Source of the DNA: Straminergon stramineum | Taxonomy: Eukaryota > Streptophyta > Bryopsida > Hypnales > Calliergonaceae | Direction: 5' to 3' | Assembly (NCBI GenBank): GCA_963920665.1 | Contig: OY987265.1 | Span: 38,011,001-38,075,000 of the forward strand | Length of the DNA stretch: 64,000 nt | Part shown: positions 34,303 through 47,058 of the stretch, in pieces | Layout: each line of letters starts with the position of its first letter | How positions within the stretch are numbered: the first letter of the stretch is position 1 | Made by a program: the position numbers and the translations under genes | Notes under the pieces: model-generated | The model's input: only the letters and a program-made list of their open reading frames with translations | Told to the model about the DNA's origin: nothing | Database searches by the model: none

Positions 34303-35131
34303 CCCTTAAATGTCAACACGGACGTTTTGTATCTAATGGATGACAAAGAATATTCAAACCTATGTAGGACAGAGGTGCAATTGTTCATCCTTGAATTTTT
34401 TGGCAAAAAGGAGAGATCTTACACAATACTTTGACCTCCAATGAATTTTTTGGATTTTATAAAGTGGATGATGTCACATAGTTCCAAAAGAGAGGGTTTC
34501 CATGGTCAACAGTCCATCCTTTAATCTATAAAGGATGGATTGGTGACCATGGAAATCAACCTTTTTAGAACCATGTGACATCATCTATTTTAAAAAGATC
34601 AAAAATACTCATTGGAGGTCAAAGTATTGTACACAAAATAAGGATATTAAGGATACCAAAAAATTGAATGAACTAATTGTGGAAAAGTGTACATCAAAAA
34701 AGTTGGGCCAGATTGTTTTGATGTCATTTTGACACCAAAGGCAGCATACAAGTCATTTTAGTGTCATTTTATCTATACCAGGTTGGTATGGAGGTTGGCA
34801 CCAAATTAACATAATTGCACTTCAATGCACCATTGTGGCACCATGTTCACACATGCCTTGAAGTTCCTGATGTAGATGTTTGAAACTTGATGTATATCCC
34901 TTGGACACTTCAATAACTATTGATATACAATAAAGGTAGAGATTTATATAGTGTGGAATGTCAATTAATTATTATGGGTCCTCTTAATACCCCTATTCAG
35001 TGTAGAAGATCTCCCCTTTCTGCACAAAATTCCAAGGATGAATAATTGCAATTCTGTTCTACATACTGCATAGAGATTCTTTGTAATCCATCAGACACTA
35101 AATGTCGGTGCCGACGTTTACGAGTTAAGGG
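34303..35131. mobile_element. TTAA-type element of about 829 bp with internal foldback
   Basis: The left end is TTAA then cccttaaatgtcaacacgg. The right side contains gacgtttacgagttaaggg followed by ttca, a degenerate inverted match. Internal segments (gtgcaattgttcatccttg, tttgacctccaatga, gattctttg.atccatcaga) recur in the elements at 53.6-54.5 kb and 56542-56755. I cannot exclude two elements side by side, since the right half resembles a separate copy. Confidence 0.5.
34423..34630. repeat. Long hairpin with perfect 22-bp outer arms
   Basis: The outer arms (34423-34444 and 34609-34630) are exact reverse complements for 22 bases, with core tactttgacctccaatg. Pairing continues inward with mismatches through gatgatgtcacat / atgtgacatcatc and ccatggtcaacagtccatcc / ggatggattggtgaccatgg. 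The loop is only a few bases, near 34530. It is part of the element at 34303-35131. Confidence 0.85.
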
Positions 35132-37389
35132 TTCATTGTTGTGGACTTTCTCCAATATCCATGAATTCATGAATTCTGTTGAGTCCTGAACCTCCATCCA
35201 TCTGTCAGTCCATCTCCCGATCGGACGGTCACCATTCACCTCCATATTGGAGATATGACCGCTGACTCAGCCGCCGTGGCGTCTTTGAAAATACAAGAAT
35301 TAGTAGTGACAAGTAGTGAATCGCCACGTCGCCCGTTTACTAGTAAATTACTAGTAAACGCACTATCGCACACCCCAATTCGTAACTCACTGTTTTCCTG
35401 GTCCTCACATTTCTCCCGCTACTCCCCGCGCGCTTCACTCGTCCTTCACTCAGCAGAGACTTCTACTGATTACGTTTTCCCTGTTCGCTACGCCAAATTC
35501 GGTCGTGTTTCTATTGAATTCTCTCTCTCGGATTGTTGGCGAGATTGACAGCTCTCTTGTGAGGGAAATCAGGGCGTAATTAATTGAGAATCGAGTTTTG
35601 GCGGCGTGCTAATGGACTGAAGAGTACGCACGGGACTTCACGGATTTGGATTGGAAGGTGCGGAGGTAGATATTAGCCTTTGAGAATTATGTTTGGTTGA
35701 TTGCAATGCTGAGTACTAAGTCACTGGACGATGTTTTGCTGTTGCGTCGTTCGGGGATTGATTAATTGCGAGAATGTACTTTTGCTTCTTCTTTGTTCTT
35801 TTTAGTTTCTTTCAATTTCTATTCGTATTTATTCGTCCATAAGGTTGTCGAGTTTTAGCTCGAGGGGTACTGGCTGAAATGGTTGTGTAAAGTCTATCCA
35901 ATCAATGGAGCCAACTTTGTGTGATTTAAATTGATCGATCGGTCGATTCAGTATTCGGCTGGATGTGATGCTGTAATTAGCTGAGAGGATACGCGGGTGG
36001 AAAGTATGTGCAAATTCGAGTGATTTTGCGACTAATTGAAGTTGGCTAATCTTTTGACTAATTTTTGCAAATGATGATTTCATGTAGACACGAGGTCAAC
36101 GTGTGATATTGCAGTTTGGAAGAATAATTCTTGTGAAGTACGATAATGTTAAATCCTTCCCTGGATTTTTCGTTTAACTTTTCGATTGAGTTTATACAGA
36201 CTGAATTTACCGCGTAGCATCAATGATCATGGCGAGGCAAACGATACAGAAGTGAGGGAAGCGTTGTTTGAAGCTAGATAGCTGTTTCTTGAATATGATT
36301 AAATATCAATCACGAGTGTGTTGGTTATGCTTGAACGTGGATTAAATTCATCAATTGGAGCTCAAGGCTTCAGTACTAAGCTTATGTTTAGGTTGTCTGT
36401 CATGTGGAGTTCATATCCAATAGCTGTGAAGCATGGCCATTGACGAGTTGGTAGGGTTGGTTATTAAATTTAGAGCTAGTTATTAGATTCAGAGTTATTG
36501 CCTGACAGGTTATTTATACAGTGTTTGTGCACAGCCAAAACTTTATACCTTAAATAGCTGAATTTTAGGGTTTGAGTAAGCGGAATGATACGCTATCTTC
36601 AGCTCGGCAATGCAATTCCTCTGCTCAGATTGATTTTACTTGTGATTTTGATTTGTGTCAGGTGTTGATTTATTTCCATCAGAGGATGTGATGTACGCAA
36701 AATGTTTTGATAGATTAGTCTATAGGTAAGAATTAATCTAGTATTATAAAAGCTTCGCCTCACCATGAACCATCTGAGGATGTGCAAGTGTTGATTTCAA
36801 GGGTCTACTCTAGCAGAAACTGGTGTCAAGTCGTGTTGCTGGTGTTTCCAGTCGCAAGTAAACTTCCTCGTTGCTACACATCGGATTGGTTATCAGATGG
36901 TAACCTTTCAAGTGACCATGAATAGAGTTTTGAGGTCGTGTAAGGACATCCACAAATCTGTGCCCTTCTGAATGAGGGCAAGACAGGCATCGTAGATCCA
37001 ATCCTAAACCATTGTGAAGCTTCACGAATCCGTATTCTGATAACTTTTGAGAACATGTTTGATGCTCCGGAGCACCAGAGAGATTATTTTCCTGCGGAGG
37101 AATGAATTTCTTTACACTTGACTTCTGCACGACCGGCAGTTATTCGAAATTAGCTTCCTTTCAATGACCCCCTTTTTTATTTTTGTATATTCCGATGTCC
37201 GCTTACACTTTGGCTCTATCTCGTACTGCCATACTTCATCTTACTTCACGTTGCTGTTTTGCAGGTTAATGTAACCATCTCCGTCAAGGAGAGTTTCTTT
37301 CAAGTCATTCGCTGGCTCTTGTGATTTTAGAGAGGACCATTTGGCGTTCAAATATTTTATTTCGTAGGTAGTTGAGATACAAATATATC
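35132..37389 (+). promoter_or_regulatory. Promoter and spliced 5' leader of the ABC1K gene (inferred)
   Basis: GC rises sharply after 35.2 kb. The acceptor tgttttgcag at 37255-37264 lies 125 bp upstream of the ATG, so the 5' untranslated region probably carries an intron whose donor lies near 35.6 kb; the exact donor is not fixed. A near-perfect 25-bp palindrome (35335-35359, gtttactagta...tactagtaaac) sits at the likely promoter. A 97-codon frame at 35255-35548 shows no domain and is treated as leader or promoter DNA. Confidence 0.45.
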
Positions 37390-40300
37390 ATGGACGGAAG
37401 CACCTGCTTGGCTGTTGTCTCTTCCCCTAATTACCGTTTGCCTACGAATCATGAGAAGATGATGCTACCAAAAGCGACGTCTTCTAGCTGGTGTTTGACT
37501 GGTTCTCACTGTCGAGTGCGCTCCTACAGCTCTGGTCGAGATGTTTTGGGTGTATATAGCGCCGGAGAGGTGGCTAGAAAGCGTAGCTTAACTTTGGAAC
37601 AGCATAGAATTCGTCGAAATCATAGCTTATCTATGAGTATTAGAATTTCTGCAACTGTAACGCCGATCAGGCCTTCGAAGGTCACCAGTCAAAACGATGG
37701 AGGTGACAGCAGGTTCAGTTCACGCTCCATCTCACAGGTGCGTCATTTCTGAGTGTGCTGAAAACTGTGTAATACCAACTTTAGTCTTTGGCATGTGCTG
37801 ACTGAGCTAGTGCTGAAAGGATCGTAGTAGTCGATTTTTTTTGTAACGCATGTTTGAATGTATCATGAAAATCAGCATTTACGGCTAAATTGTTCATGAA
37901 AGTCCTGAAGTATTTCGGCATTATCCAAGGCATAGATTGCTAGTGATTGACGAATGCGAATGAACTCTCCCTTGGCAGGTTGTGGGACAGAGACAGGATG
38001 ACTTTAAGAAAGTAGGAAAAAGCTCAGCGGACAAGCCCGATGATTGGTCTAAAGGCTGGCCGGGTGGTGAGAGGGCTCTCAACGGCTGGGTAATTGAAGT
38101 GCATCACCGTAAATATTCCGTGGAAATGTTTAATCCAGCTCTCCTTATTTCAAGAAATATAAGCTGTAACTTTCTTTTAGCTGGTCTTTCCAGTAATTAC
38201 ATTGTTTTCTTCCTCCAGGAAGGTCTGCAAGGTTCTTCTGCCGTTGGTGTCTGTAATATCAGCATTCACATTTTGGATCTAATATATATTATTTGACTCA
38301 AGTTTTATCTATTGGCAGGTTGAGATGTTGGAGTTGAAACCTAGTGTTGCTCGTGAATTTGCACAGAGGTAGTCCCTGTATTTGATACTTTGTTTCCTCA
38401 GTCTCTAATTTTGAAACTTGCTTATTTTGATCTCTGTGATCTGACGACTCCATTTTGGTTCTTTCATTATCCTATGCTATTTATTGTGATGTTCAAATCT
38501 TAGAACATCGTGGCATTGTCTCTTGAATCTGTAATGATGAAGTTTGTTTAGGAGTACCCAATACTGGATTGTATCCGCAAGCCGTAGCTAACGGCGGCAG
38601 AGGTTGGCTGCTGCTTTGAACTGCAGCTACGATCCAGATAAATTAGCGAATATGATGGCAGAACAGCCTGGTCAAGTGCGTGCACGGGCGTTTAGCGTAA
38701 TAAAAAAACTAGGATTCTTTGCTGCTAATATCCTACTGGATAAGCAGGTACTATCTTGACACTTTCAGTAATGGATTCATTGATTTGTTCCATTATATAT
38801 TCTTGTCAATATACATTCAAACCTCTCATAATGCAAATTCCCTACTTGCATAAACAATTGTAGTTCGTTACTTGCATGCTCATGGACATAAAGTTTACTG
38901 CAGTAATCACGGATGGGGCTGTTTGTGTCAGATTGGGACTATTAACCAACTGTTTCTTTTAGATGAGCCACACAATTTCTGTACAACATAAGCATGTTGA
39001 AATTATTGACCTTGGCACTTGAGCTTCTTTATGTGCATATTGCTAAAAACTACTCCCCACTGTTCCCATGCAGTAAGAGAAGTTTGACTGTATTGGGTTT
39101 TAGCTTTCATTGAGATTGCTTAAGCAAATATCATTCGGATTGATGTGCCATCTCTTTTTGGATTAGGCACAAATATGAAGCTCTGACATTGTGTTTGTTA
39201 AATTTGTAAATATAGCTGGGAAGACAGAACAAGCAATGGAGGCAACAACGTGCTCGTGAACTACGTCAAATTCTCTGCCAACTCGGTCCGTCATTCATCA
39301 AGGTCAGAACCGCTTTATTGTGACCCTGAAGAATAAGTTTTTTCATTACATTTCTCCAAGTGGAAAAATGAATATGAGTCTGATTGATTCCACCCTTCGA
39401 TATTCTGTTTCTCAGCATTTATTTCGTCGGTGGAGTTGATATTAGAGTTGGGTTTTGTAGAAATTTACTGACTTCAGTAATTTTCTCAGGATCGAATCAA
39501 TCTGCAGACCTTAGATCACTAGATGTTGAGTCTTCTACTTAACCACTACTGTCTTGCCTAGTGTTCCCCCCCCCAGTTTCTTTAAGCTTCTTGATGTATG
39601 TGTTGGCTTTCTGGATTTTGTATTCTGTCAGATTTAAATACGTGGTCTTTTTTTTAAGTCCTTGTTAGGTCCTAGTGACGATATGGAGCTCTAGGTTTGT
39701 TTCCTTATGTATCTTAAGAAATTTAGTGGAAAATGATGATTTGAAATGCTGTTTTCCAAGCAGGTGGGTCAATCACTCTCGGTGAGGCCTGATATCTGCC
39801 CACAAGAGTATCTCGACGAGTTTTCTGGGTTGCAGGTAAGAGGCTTGTAAACACGCCATACGTACAATATGTAGGAAATTCTGGCCTTGAGTTACCCTTT
39901 TCTCTCTCTTATTGACCGCTCAGGCTCTGATGGGATGATTCGCTTCCTTGAACTTCTGGGTTGTGTAATCTAAAGACCTGAACATCTTTACGAGTACGTC
40001 TTAATTTGGAAATTTGTATCCTATTTGAGAACTCTATTGAAGTGTGATTCTCCCTGTTGCTTACCAATCTTTAGAAATCATTGAAGGACTTACTGTATGA
40101 CTTTGCCCTGTAACTAGTGTCTGGTATTGCTTTGTGCAGGATAATATCCCTTCCTTCCCAACTTCAATTGCTTTTGCCTTAATAAAGGAGGAGCTCGGTG
40201 TTCCGGTAATAGTCATGTCCCGCTCTGCAGCTCATTGATAGCCAAATTTGTTTTGAATTTGTTCTCGATACAATAACTTAACGGAAGCATCTGCTTTGCA

Positions 40301-43300
40301 GTCAGAATCACTCTTTAGTTTTCACTTCGTAGCATGGATCTGAGTATCTTCATGAGAACATTCCAGTTCTTGTATCTTGTGTTTAGTGATGTGTTCCATT
40401 GAATCAGTTGGAGGATATCTTCTCTGAAATCTCCCTTGAGCCTGTTGCAGCAGCGAGCTTGGGTCAGGTATGGCGATGGGTTCTCTCATGTTGTCACTAT
40501 GAGGTTTTTTCCAGTGGAATTTACAAGAAAATAGAGATGAAGCCATATCAATGTTATACATAAGCTTCTGGGTTTGAGCCCTCAGCAAGCCCAACTGGTC
40601 AAACATTGGAAACTGAAAATATTGGGCTCCAGTTCTTCTTTGAAAGGGTATGCATATTTTGATGCTTGTATGAGTTGTCCAAGTGTAGCACAGTTTTATG
40701 AGGGCCGTCTGGGTTGCAGGTTTATAAGGCTCGTTTACGCACCACTGGAGAACTTGTGGCTGTCAAGGTGGATATTCTCTGAATCTCTTTCAACAAAAAT
40801 TATGAAGTGCACATATCGCCACCTATTGTTTAGATAAAAAAAACTGCTGTGAAAGTCTTGAATGGCGTGAGCTCCGTTCATTGTTGTGCATGTTGTTTTG
40901 TGCACAATTTGAGACATTATTTTGCAAGATTCTCTCTGAGTGCGCATGTTATTAATTTTGTGTCACACAATTTTTTATCTGAAATCGTGATCGAAGTTAA
41001 TTTGCTTTGCTCAGGTTCAAAGACCTGGAATTGGTGACAGCATTGCTCTGGACATGTTTCTAGGTAATATTAACACATACGAAAATGATTTTTGTCGGGT
41101 TCTTGTAAAGTTTCCTCCTAAACAGCTTCTTTATGCTTATTTCAGTTTAAAACTAGACACTTCGCCTACATTATAAGTTTCCTCATTCAACTGATGTTCG
41201 TCTGATGTCGTCAGGCAGATATATCACTGAATTTGTGAAATATCTTTTACCTCATTAGTGTATTATGATACATTCATTTACGGTCCTTTTTGTAGATCGA
41301 CGTAGAGTGATAACTTGGGATGCTCTACATTTTCTAGCTAATTAGATCTATGGAATTTCCACTTCAAGAATGTTTTTGCCTGAAAGTCTCTCGTTTCAAA
41401 TTTTTTTTCTTGTATTCACGTATTCACATATTCACAATTATTGACATGCAGTCCGAAAAGCAGCAGCCTGGGCTGATGCAAATACAGAGATTTCGAGGTC
41501 TACGCCTTTAGTAGATATAGTGGACGAGTTTGCTAGCCGTCTCTTTGCGGAACTTGACTATATCAAGGTGCCTATCTTTGTCTTCATATGTACATCTACT
41601 CTTGAAGTCAAATTGCTAAGTAGATGTTAGGCAATCAATCTATGGGCTCCGAGATCACATTGTCCCTGACTTACAGTAATTATCCAGGTTTCATGTACTC
41701 TGAAGGTTGAATGTGATGCTTGGGGTTCCCAATCAAGACGTCTAATTATAGGGACTCTGTTATTTATCATTTTGAAGTTCGTGGTCTCAACAGAATGCTA
41801 TAATCAAGTTTGTTTCTAGAAAGAGAGTTTCAGCTTGCTAATAAAATATGCCTTTGGCAACACAGGAAGGCCATAATGCGGAACGATTTGATTCCCTGTA
41901 CGGTAGTCTTCCACGCATACGGGTTCCAAAAATACTTTGGGAGTACACGTGAGCACATACCCACATCGATGTGCATGGAGCTTCAATTTGTTCTATGTGA
42001 TCAATCGCTCTACTTCTGTTTTAGTTGGTCTTATACATTCTTTTTCTGGTGACAGGTCACGAAGGGTATTGACCATGGAATGGATAGAAGGAATTAAGCT
42101 TACAGATGAGCGTGGGCTTCGTGGTTGTGGGATGAGAGCAGTGGACTTCGTTGACTTGGGTGTAGATTGTACTATGCGGCAGCTTCTAGAGCATGGTAAG
42201 TCAAATCCAGTATTGTTTTTGTAATTTTTCAATATTCTGTCTGAACTTTTGCTTACCTATTAGGGGAAAACCAATTGCCCGAGTTAAAACTGCTCTAACC
42301 CTTCGACGTGGTTACTAGCATGGTCCGATCTCGAGATTTTATTAATACTTTCATCAATCTCCGCCAAGGATGTCTCTTTCTTGTTGACCGTATAGGTTCT
42401 CGTTGACGAGTTTGTCTATTTTCTTATATAGTCTGATTTGGGATCTCTTACTCTCAATCCAGGGTATTTTCATGCTGATCCCCATCCGGGGAACATTCTC
42501 GCCACCCGGGCTGGCGAGCTTGTTTATCTAGACTTCGGGATGATGAGTGAAGCCCCTCTTTCCGCAAGGTTACTCGCAACCTTGGGCTTCTTGCGTTGTT
42601 CATTGGAGAGTTTATCATGGTTTGGGATCATAAGACAGGGTGTTGACGCTTGTGCGTAGCAGAAACCGACCGAAATTTCTCATTGAAGTGAAGATGTTGG
42701 ACTTTCAACGCTCTCGGGCTTAGTCTGTGCACACTGAATTTGATTTGATTTTTCTTCGGAGTCTCGTCAGAAGTGATTTGTTTGTTGGGAGAGGGCTTGT
42801 TGGCTTGCCTTTCTACATTTGATGATTGAGGTTGATTCTTCAGAATTTTTTTCAATCATCCATATGCTGTTGATGCAGAGTTACTTTCCAACTGTGTCTT
42901 CAATGTAGCTTTCCCCTTGTAGTCACACTTCTTTTGCTCGCTCTTAATGCTAACACCAGTTTTGTTCACTCATTTCTTAGCACTGCTTCAAGCAGATTCA
43001 TTTCAATGTGTTTGTCTACTCTAGTTTCACTCAAGCACATAGACTAATATAGCATTCTTCTGCATACAAACATAGACTAATATTAAGGTTTGAAGTGCAG
43101 ATACGGAATTATGGCACATGTGGTGCACTTAGTGAATCGGGAATACGGTGCAATGGCTCGAGACTATTATTCTCTGGGCTTCCTAGACTATGTAAGCACT
43201 TGCACTTTTCCAGAAGCATACTATGTTGCTGCCCTTCATTATGCGTGGATATTTTGAATAGTCAAGTGACCATCTCTGTCGCGATGGCTTTCATCTAACA

Positions 43301-45315
43301 CTTGAAAATGAAACAATACTAAGATTGTGTATCTGTGTGCATTCAGAGTGTAGATGTGGCACCTCTTGTGCCTGAACTTGCAAAATTCTTTGATGACGTC
43401 CTCAACAAATCGGTTTCAGAACTTAACCTGAAGGTGCATATGACGTTGCTCTCCCTTGTTTGTCAGGAGTTGAATTGTTGTGGATAAACTTAACTTGATT
43501 TCAGAGGTGTGAAAATTGAGAATCTTTTCTCCCCTGAAATAAGACTGTTTTGTAGTCAGTTTCCCGGTAGCATTTGTTTTGTTTTGTTGTAACCTCTTGT
43601 CTCTAACTATTAATCTGTTTGTGTTTGCCTCATGTCTGAGATTTTCGTTACTAACCAGGTTAATATTATTATTATTATTATATTTTTACAGAGTTTATAA
43701 TCAAAAGTTTATTTGATCTTTTGCAGTCGATCATAGATGGCCTTGCTGAAGTACTCTATCGGTTTCCATTTAAGGTGCCTGCATATTACGCATTGATTGC
43801 TCGCTCTCTGACAGTTTTAGAGGGAATTGCCATGCGCTCAGATCCTTCATATAAGGTCTGCATCTCACTTTCTGTATTCGTCTTTATGCTCGCATCTCTC
43901 AGATTTTGTTTTTGTGGAAATCACGCAATATTGTGTTGGCTCCCAGAAGTGCCGACTTTTCTTCATTGCAGCTTAGTGCTTCCTTCTGTGAATTTACACA
44001 CGAAAGTTGCCTATGAGTAGTTTCAATTTGAAATAGATTTGAACTCACTGGCCTCCTATGTTCTCTTATGTAATAGTAGGGAATCTGTCAATACGATTGT
44101 GAAGAATACTTAGATATTTACAGCTCTTGCACTTAAGTTGAAATCAGAAGTGGGTTTTGGTGGGGTCTACAGCTGATAGCGAGGGCATATCCGTATATTG
44201 CAAAGCGTCTGTTGACAGATGAAGCTGAAGAATTACGCGGAGCATTGGAAGAATTTTTGATCCAGAACGGGTCTTTCAGGTCTGGGAATTTCTTACCTAG
44301 TGCATATCTGGATAAGGATCCTAGACCAAAGATGCGCAAGCCATATTTCCTGTCTCGCGGATGAGTTTTTTGAATTATTTATTTGTTTCTTGCTTTTGTG
44401 CCGATCTATGTGCGTTTTGTGAGTATGCAGGTGGTCCAGGCTTGAAGACCTTATTCACCAGGGGCGCAAAGTCGGAGGTATCCGTGAAGAGCAACTATGG
44501 TCTTTCCTACATTGGCTTGTTTCAGAGCAGAAGGTGCCGCGTGCTATAACCCATCATCTGCTTTTCATTCGGATATTGCTCAATTGTGGCAGTTTTAGGT
44601 ATGACTTTGCAGGGTCGTATTATGTCCTGCATGTCTCGCTTGTGACTCAATTACCCGCAGGGAACTATTTATATAATTTTGTCTCCATGGCAACACGACT
44701 CTTCTTGTGCACTGATCTGCTGCTCGTGGACACCTCGGTTTCACCGCTTATTTTTAGCGCAAGGCTTTGAGCTGACATATATGACATTCCCAGGCTTTCG
44801 GGGTCCGCGGTGCACTTGTTAACGATCTCATCCCCATTATAGAAGCGGTTGGCATAAATGCAACTCGTTCAGCCGCTGCTTCTATTGCTGGTATAATGCG
44901 AATTTCTCGTGAAGAAGCAGAAGCTCTAGTCGATAGAGCTATCCCACTGAAGTTATCGGAACGTGAAGCCTTGCAGCGAGCTCTTCTTTTGCAAGGAATC
45001 GGGGGCACTGCCGCATCCTCGTCTGCTGGAACTGTGCCACCATCCAAGAAAGAAGAGGAGCAAAGAGGAAGAGCACCATGGGACCTTCCTGCTGAAATTA
45101 TCAGCTCGGTTCAAGGAAGTGTAGACGGTGTTCGGCAACAAATTGAACGTAGTAGAGAGCAGTTCGGTCGAACTGTACCGGAGCTCCAACGGCTCTTAGA
45201 GTCACCGAACCTCACTGATATGGCGAATGAGATTGGACGTGGTTTACTCGCGCGCTTGAGTGCGCGGGCTTTGAAGATTGTACTTCGTGAAGAAGATCCC
45301 CCAAAAGAACAATGA
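37390..45315 (+). CDS. ABC1K3-like: ABC1-family atypical kinase, chloroplast type, 20 exons (ABC1K3-like)
   Basis: Exons: 37390-37737, 37979-38089, 38319-38368, 38603-38747, 39216-39302, 39764-39835, 40140-40205, 40408-40467, 40720-40767, 41015-41063, 41452-41567, 41866-41948, 42056-42195, 42463-42568, 43101-43191, 43347-43433, 43727-43855, 44173-44279, 44431-44533, 44794-45315. Phases agree throughout; product 839 residues. The first 110 or so residues are Ser/Arg-rich, fitting a transit peptide. Family hallmarks: KVGQ (247-250), AAASLGQ (307-313, replacing a Gly-rich loop), VAVK with Lys329, HADPHPGN (462-469) and DFGM (482-485). ABC1K proteins sit on plastoglobules and tune prenyl-lipid, tocopherol and plastoquinone metabolism. 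Stretches such as SRRVLTMEWIEGIKL and HVVHLVNREY, and the C-terminal region, resemble ABC1K3 more than K1 or K6. The start is the first ATG after the frame opens; an in-frame TTG six codons earlier is ignored. The last exon carries a long helical tail. Confidence 0.93.
43664..43681. repeat. (ATT)n microsatellite in ABC1K intron
   Basis: A short run of att repeats in the intron between the exons at 43347-43433 and 43727-43855, about 45 bp ahead of the acceptor. Confidence 0.7.
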
Positions 45316-47058
45316 GGTGAAAATTGCTGAGTAGAACCATTCCTTCACTTGCTGGATCCAGTCATATTCCAGCCCAGCATTCTTTCAATTGATGTGCTCA
45401 TCTTCAATCTTTACTGAAGATAGTGTATAGTAGCTGTACTGTATATTTGACTCCTGAGACGGACCATGAACTTTGTCTGTCCGGTATCGGAGAAAGGTGT
45501 GAACGATTTCAATCTGACCCTGCAAATTAGGGGTTTGTAAGTTTTGATTCTTTTTACATGATCTGTACTTATAATATCGACATATTGGGTTTCATTCTGT
45601 GGACTTCCTCAAATTTATAATTGCATTCAATTTTGCATGATCCACTGCTTTGTCTCTGATATGGTGACGTATGGACGTAAGGACGTCTTGAACGGTCCTG
45701 GGATGGAAAGTACAACAACCGCGCTGCTACTATACCGACGATGACAGAGTACGTCTGTCCAGGTATTTCGTTCGTTGTAGAGTGAAAGCGGCGGCGTCTT
45801 CCTGGACGACGATAACATGAGATTCGTCGACGAAACCTGCTCCAACTGAATTCGGACCCCTTCTCCTTCGCCACCCGCTTGGTGCCCCTTTGTGTTACCC
45901 GATCTTTGCAATCAGTGTGCAACATTTGATCTGCACATATGATCTCTGCCGTTATTGCAAATGATATCATTTACATCTCCTGTGGGTGGTTTCGCCAGTG
46001 GCCCTTAAATTTGCGTGCTGTTCGTGTTTCTGAGCCAAATCTTGGCGACTTCTTGATGTGCGTCTGGTGGGGCATTTTATATGAGGAGGCTGTCTCGGTG
46101 AATGTTGTGCTTGAGCTGAGAAATTAGCAAATCGATAAAGAGAATTGATCGTTGTACGGCATTGCGGGGTACTTTGTCGTTAGGGCTTCATTGTTGGATG
46201 TTGTCCTTAAAGAACTCTCTCTGAAAGCTGCCTGTTGCGGTTGAATGGAGCCGCCAACGACCAACGATATCTAATATGGTGTTCTCTTTGTTTGACGAAT
46301 GGAATCTTTTTCTGGAATGCGCACTTGCCGCAATGCAGCTGTCGTGACAATGAAGAAAATTCGTTGAGAGGAGCATGCAGTTCGTGTTTGTGGTAAAGAA
46401 AAAGCTGGGTGGTCGCTAAATGGTGCAGAGAGGACGAACACCATGACGACAGGACGGGAGATTGGAAGGGGAGATAGGGGAGCAAAGGTTGTGTACCAGG
46501 AGAGGTGCAGCAGTAGGGGAAGGGCGAGGATGAAGTCGGGAATGATGGGGGAAGCCACAACCCCGGCTGTACGCAGTCCCGGATCCGTACTACTCTGTCC
46601 GAAATCCATGCATTGTTTGAAGTATCTCTTTCAATGATCACGAATTTGGACTTGGAAAAATCTGATCTCCGTTTGCTGCACACAAGTCTTAAGCGTTTTC
46701 TTGTATTCTGTGATACATGTAGACGAGTAATTGACGTGCATGTGTTTATGCTGACGATTTAGGTCATCAAGTGCTAGGGCTTCCCTGGATCAGAGATGAT
46801 ATTGTGGGCTAATTCGAAGTCTACAGAGAGGTTTCGGAATGTCATCATATGCAGAAACCTTGTAGAATCGTACACGAAGAATTGCCCAGTATTACAATCA
46901 TTTTGTTTAGTCAATGTCCCTGCAAATGCCCTGTATTGTGTCAAACTTCCTCGTACTCTTCACATATGCGATCTTCAAAAGCGTTTTTCATTCCGAAATT
47001 CAATTGATGCCTTAGATGTGAAAACGTTTTGTGCTAGAAGAGGTCAACCAGCCCTCGG
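45316..47058. other. 3' untranslated region of ABC1K and intergenic DNA
   Basis: The ABC1K transcript probably ends between 45.5 and 45.6 kb, in T-rich sequence around 45530-45580. Frames at 45569-45970 and 46207-46683 on the minus strand (133 and 158 codons) have gene-like GC but no domain, no supportive splice structure and competing frames, so no gene is called. A promoter for the coiled-coil gene is expected just below 47059. Confidence 0.4.

Noticed and set aside
36810..37130. 106-codon minus-strand frame
   Set aside because: It lies in the inferred 5' leader intron of the ABC1K gene, on the opposite strand, with no domain or splice support.
46207..46683. 158-codon minus-strand frame
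   Set aside because: No recognisable domain, heavy in Ser/Pro/Cys as expected for a chance frame, and a second open frame overlaps it.
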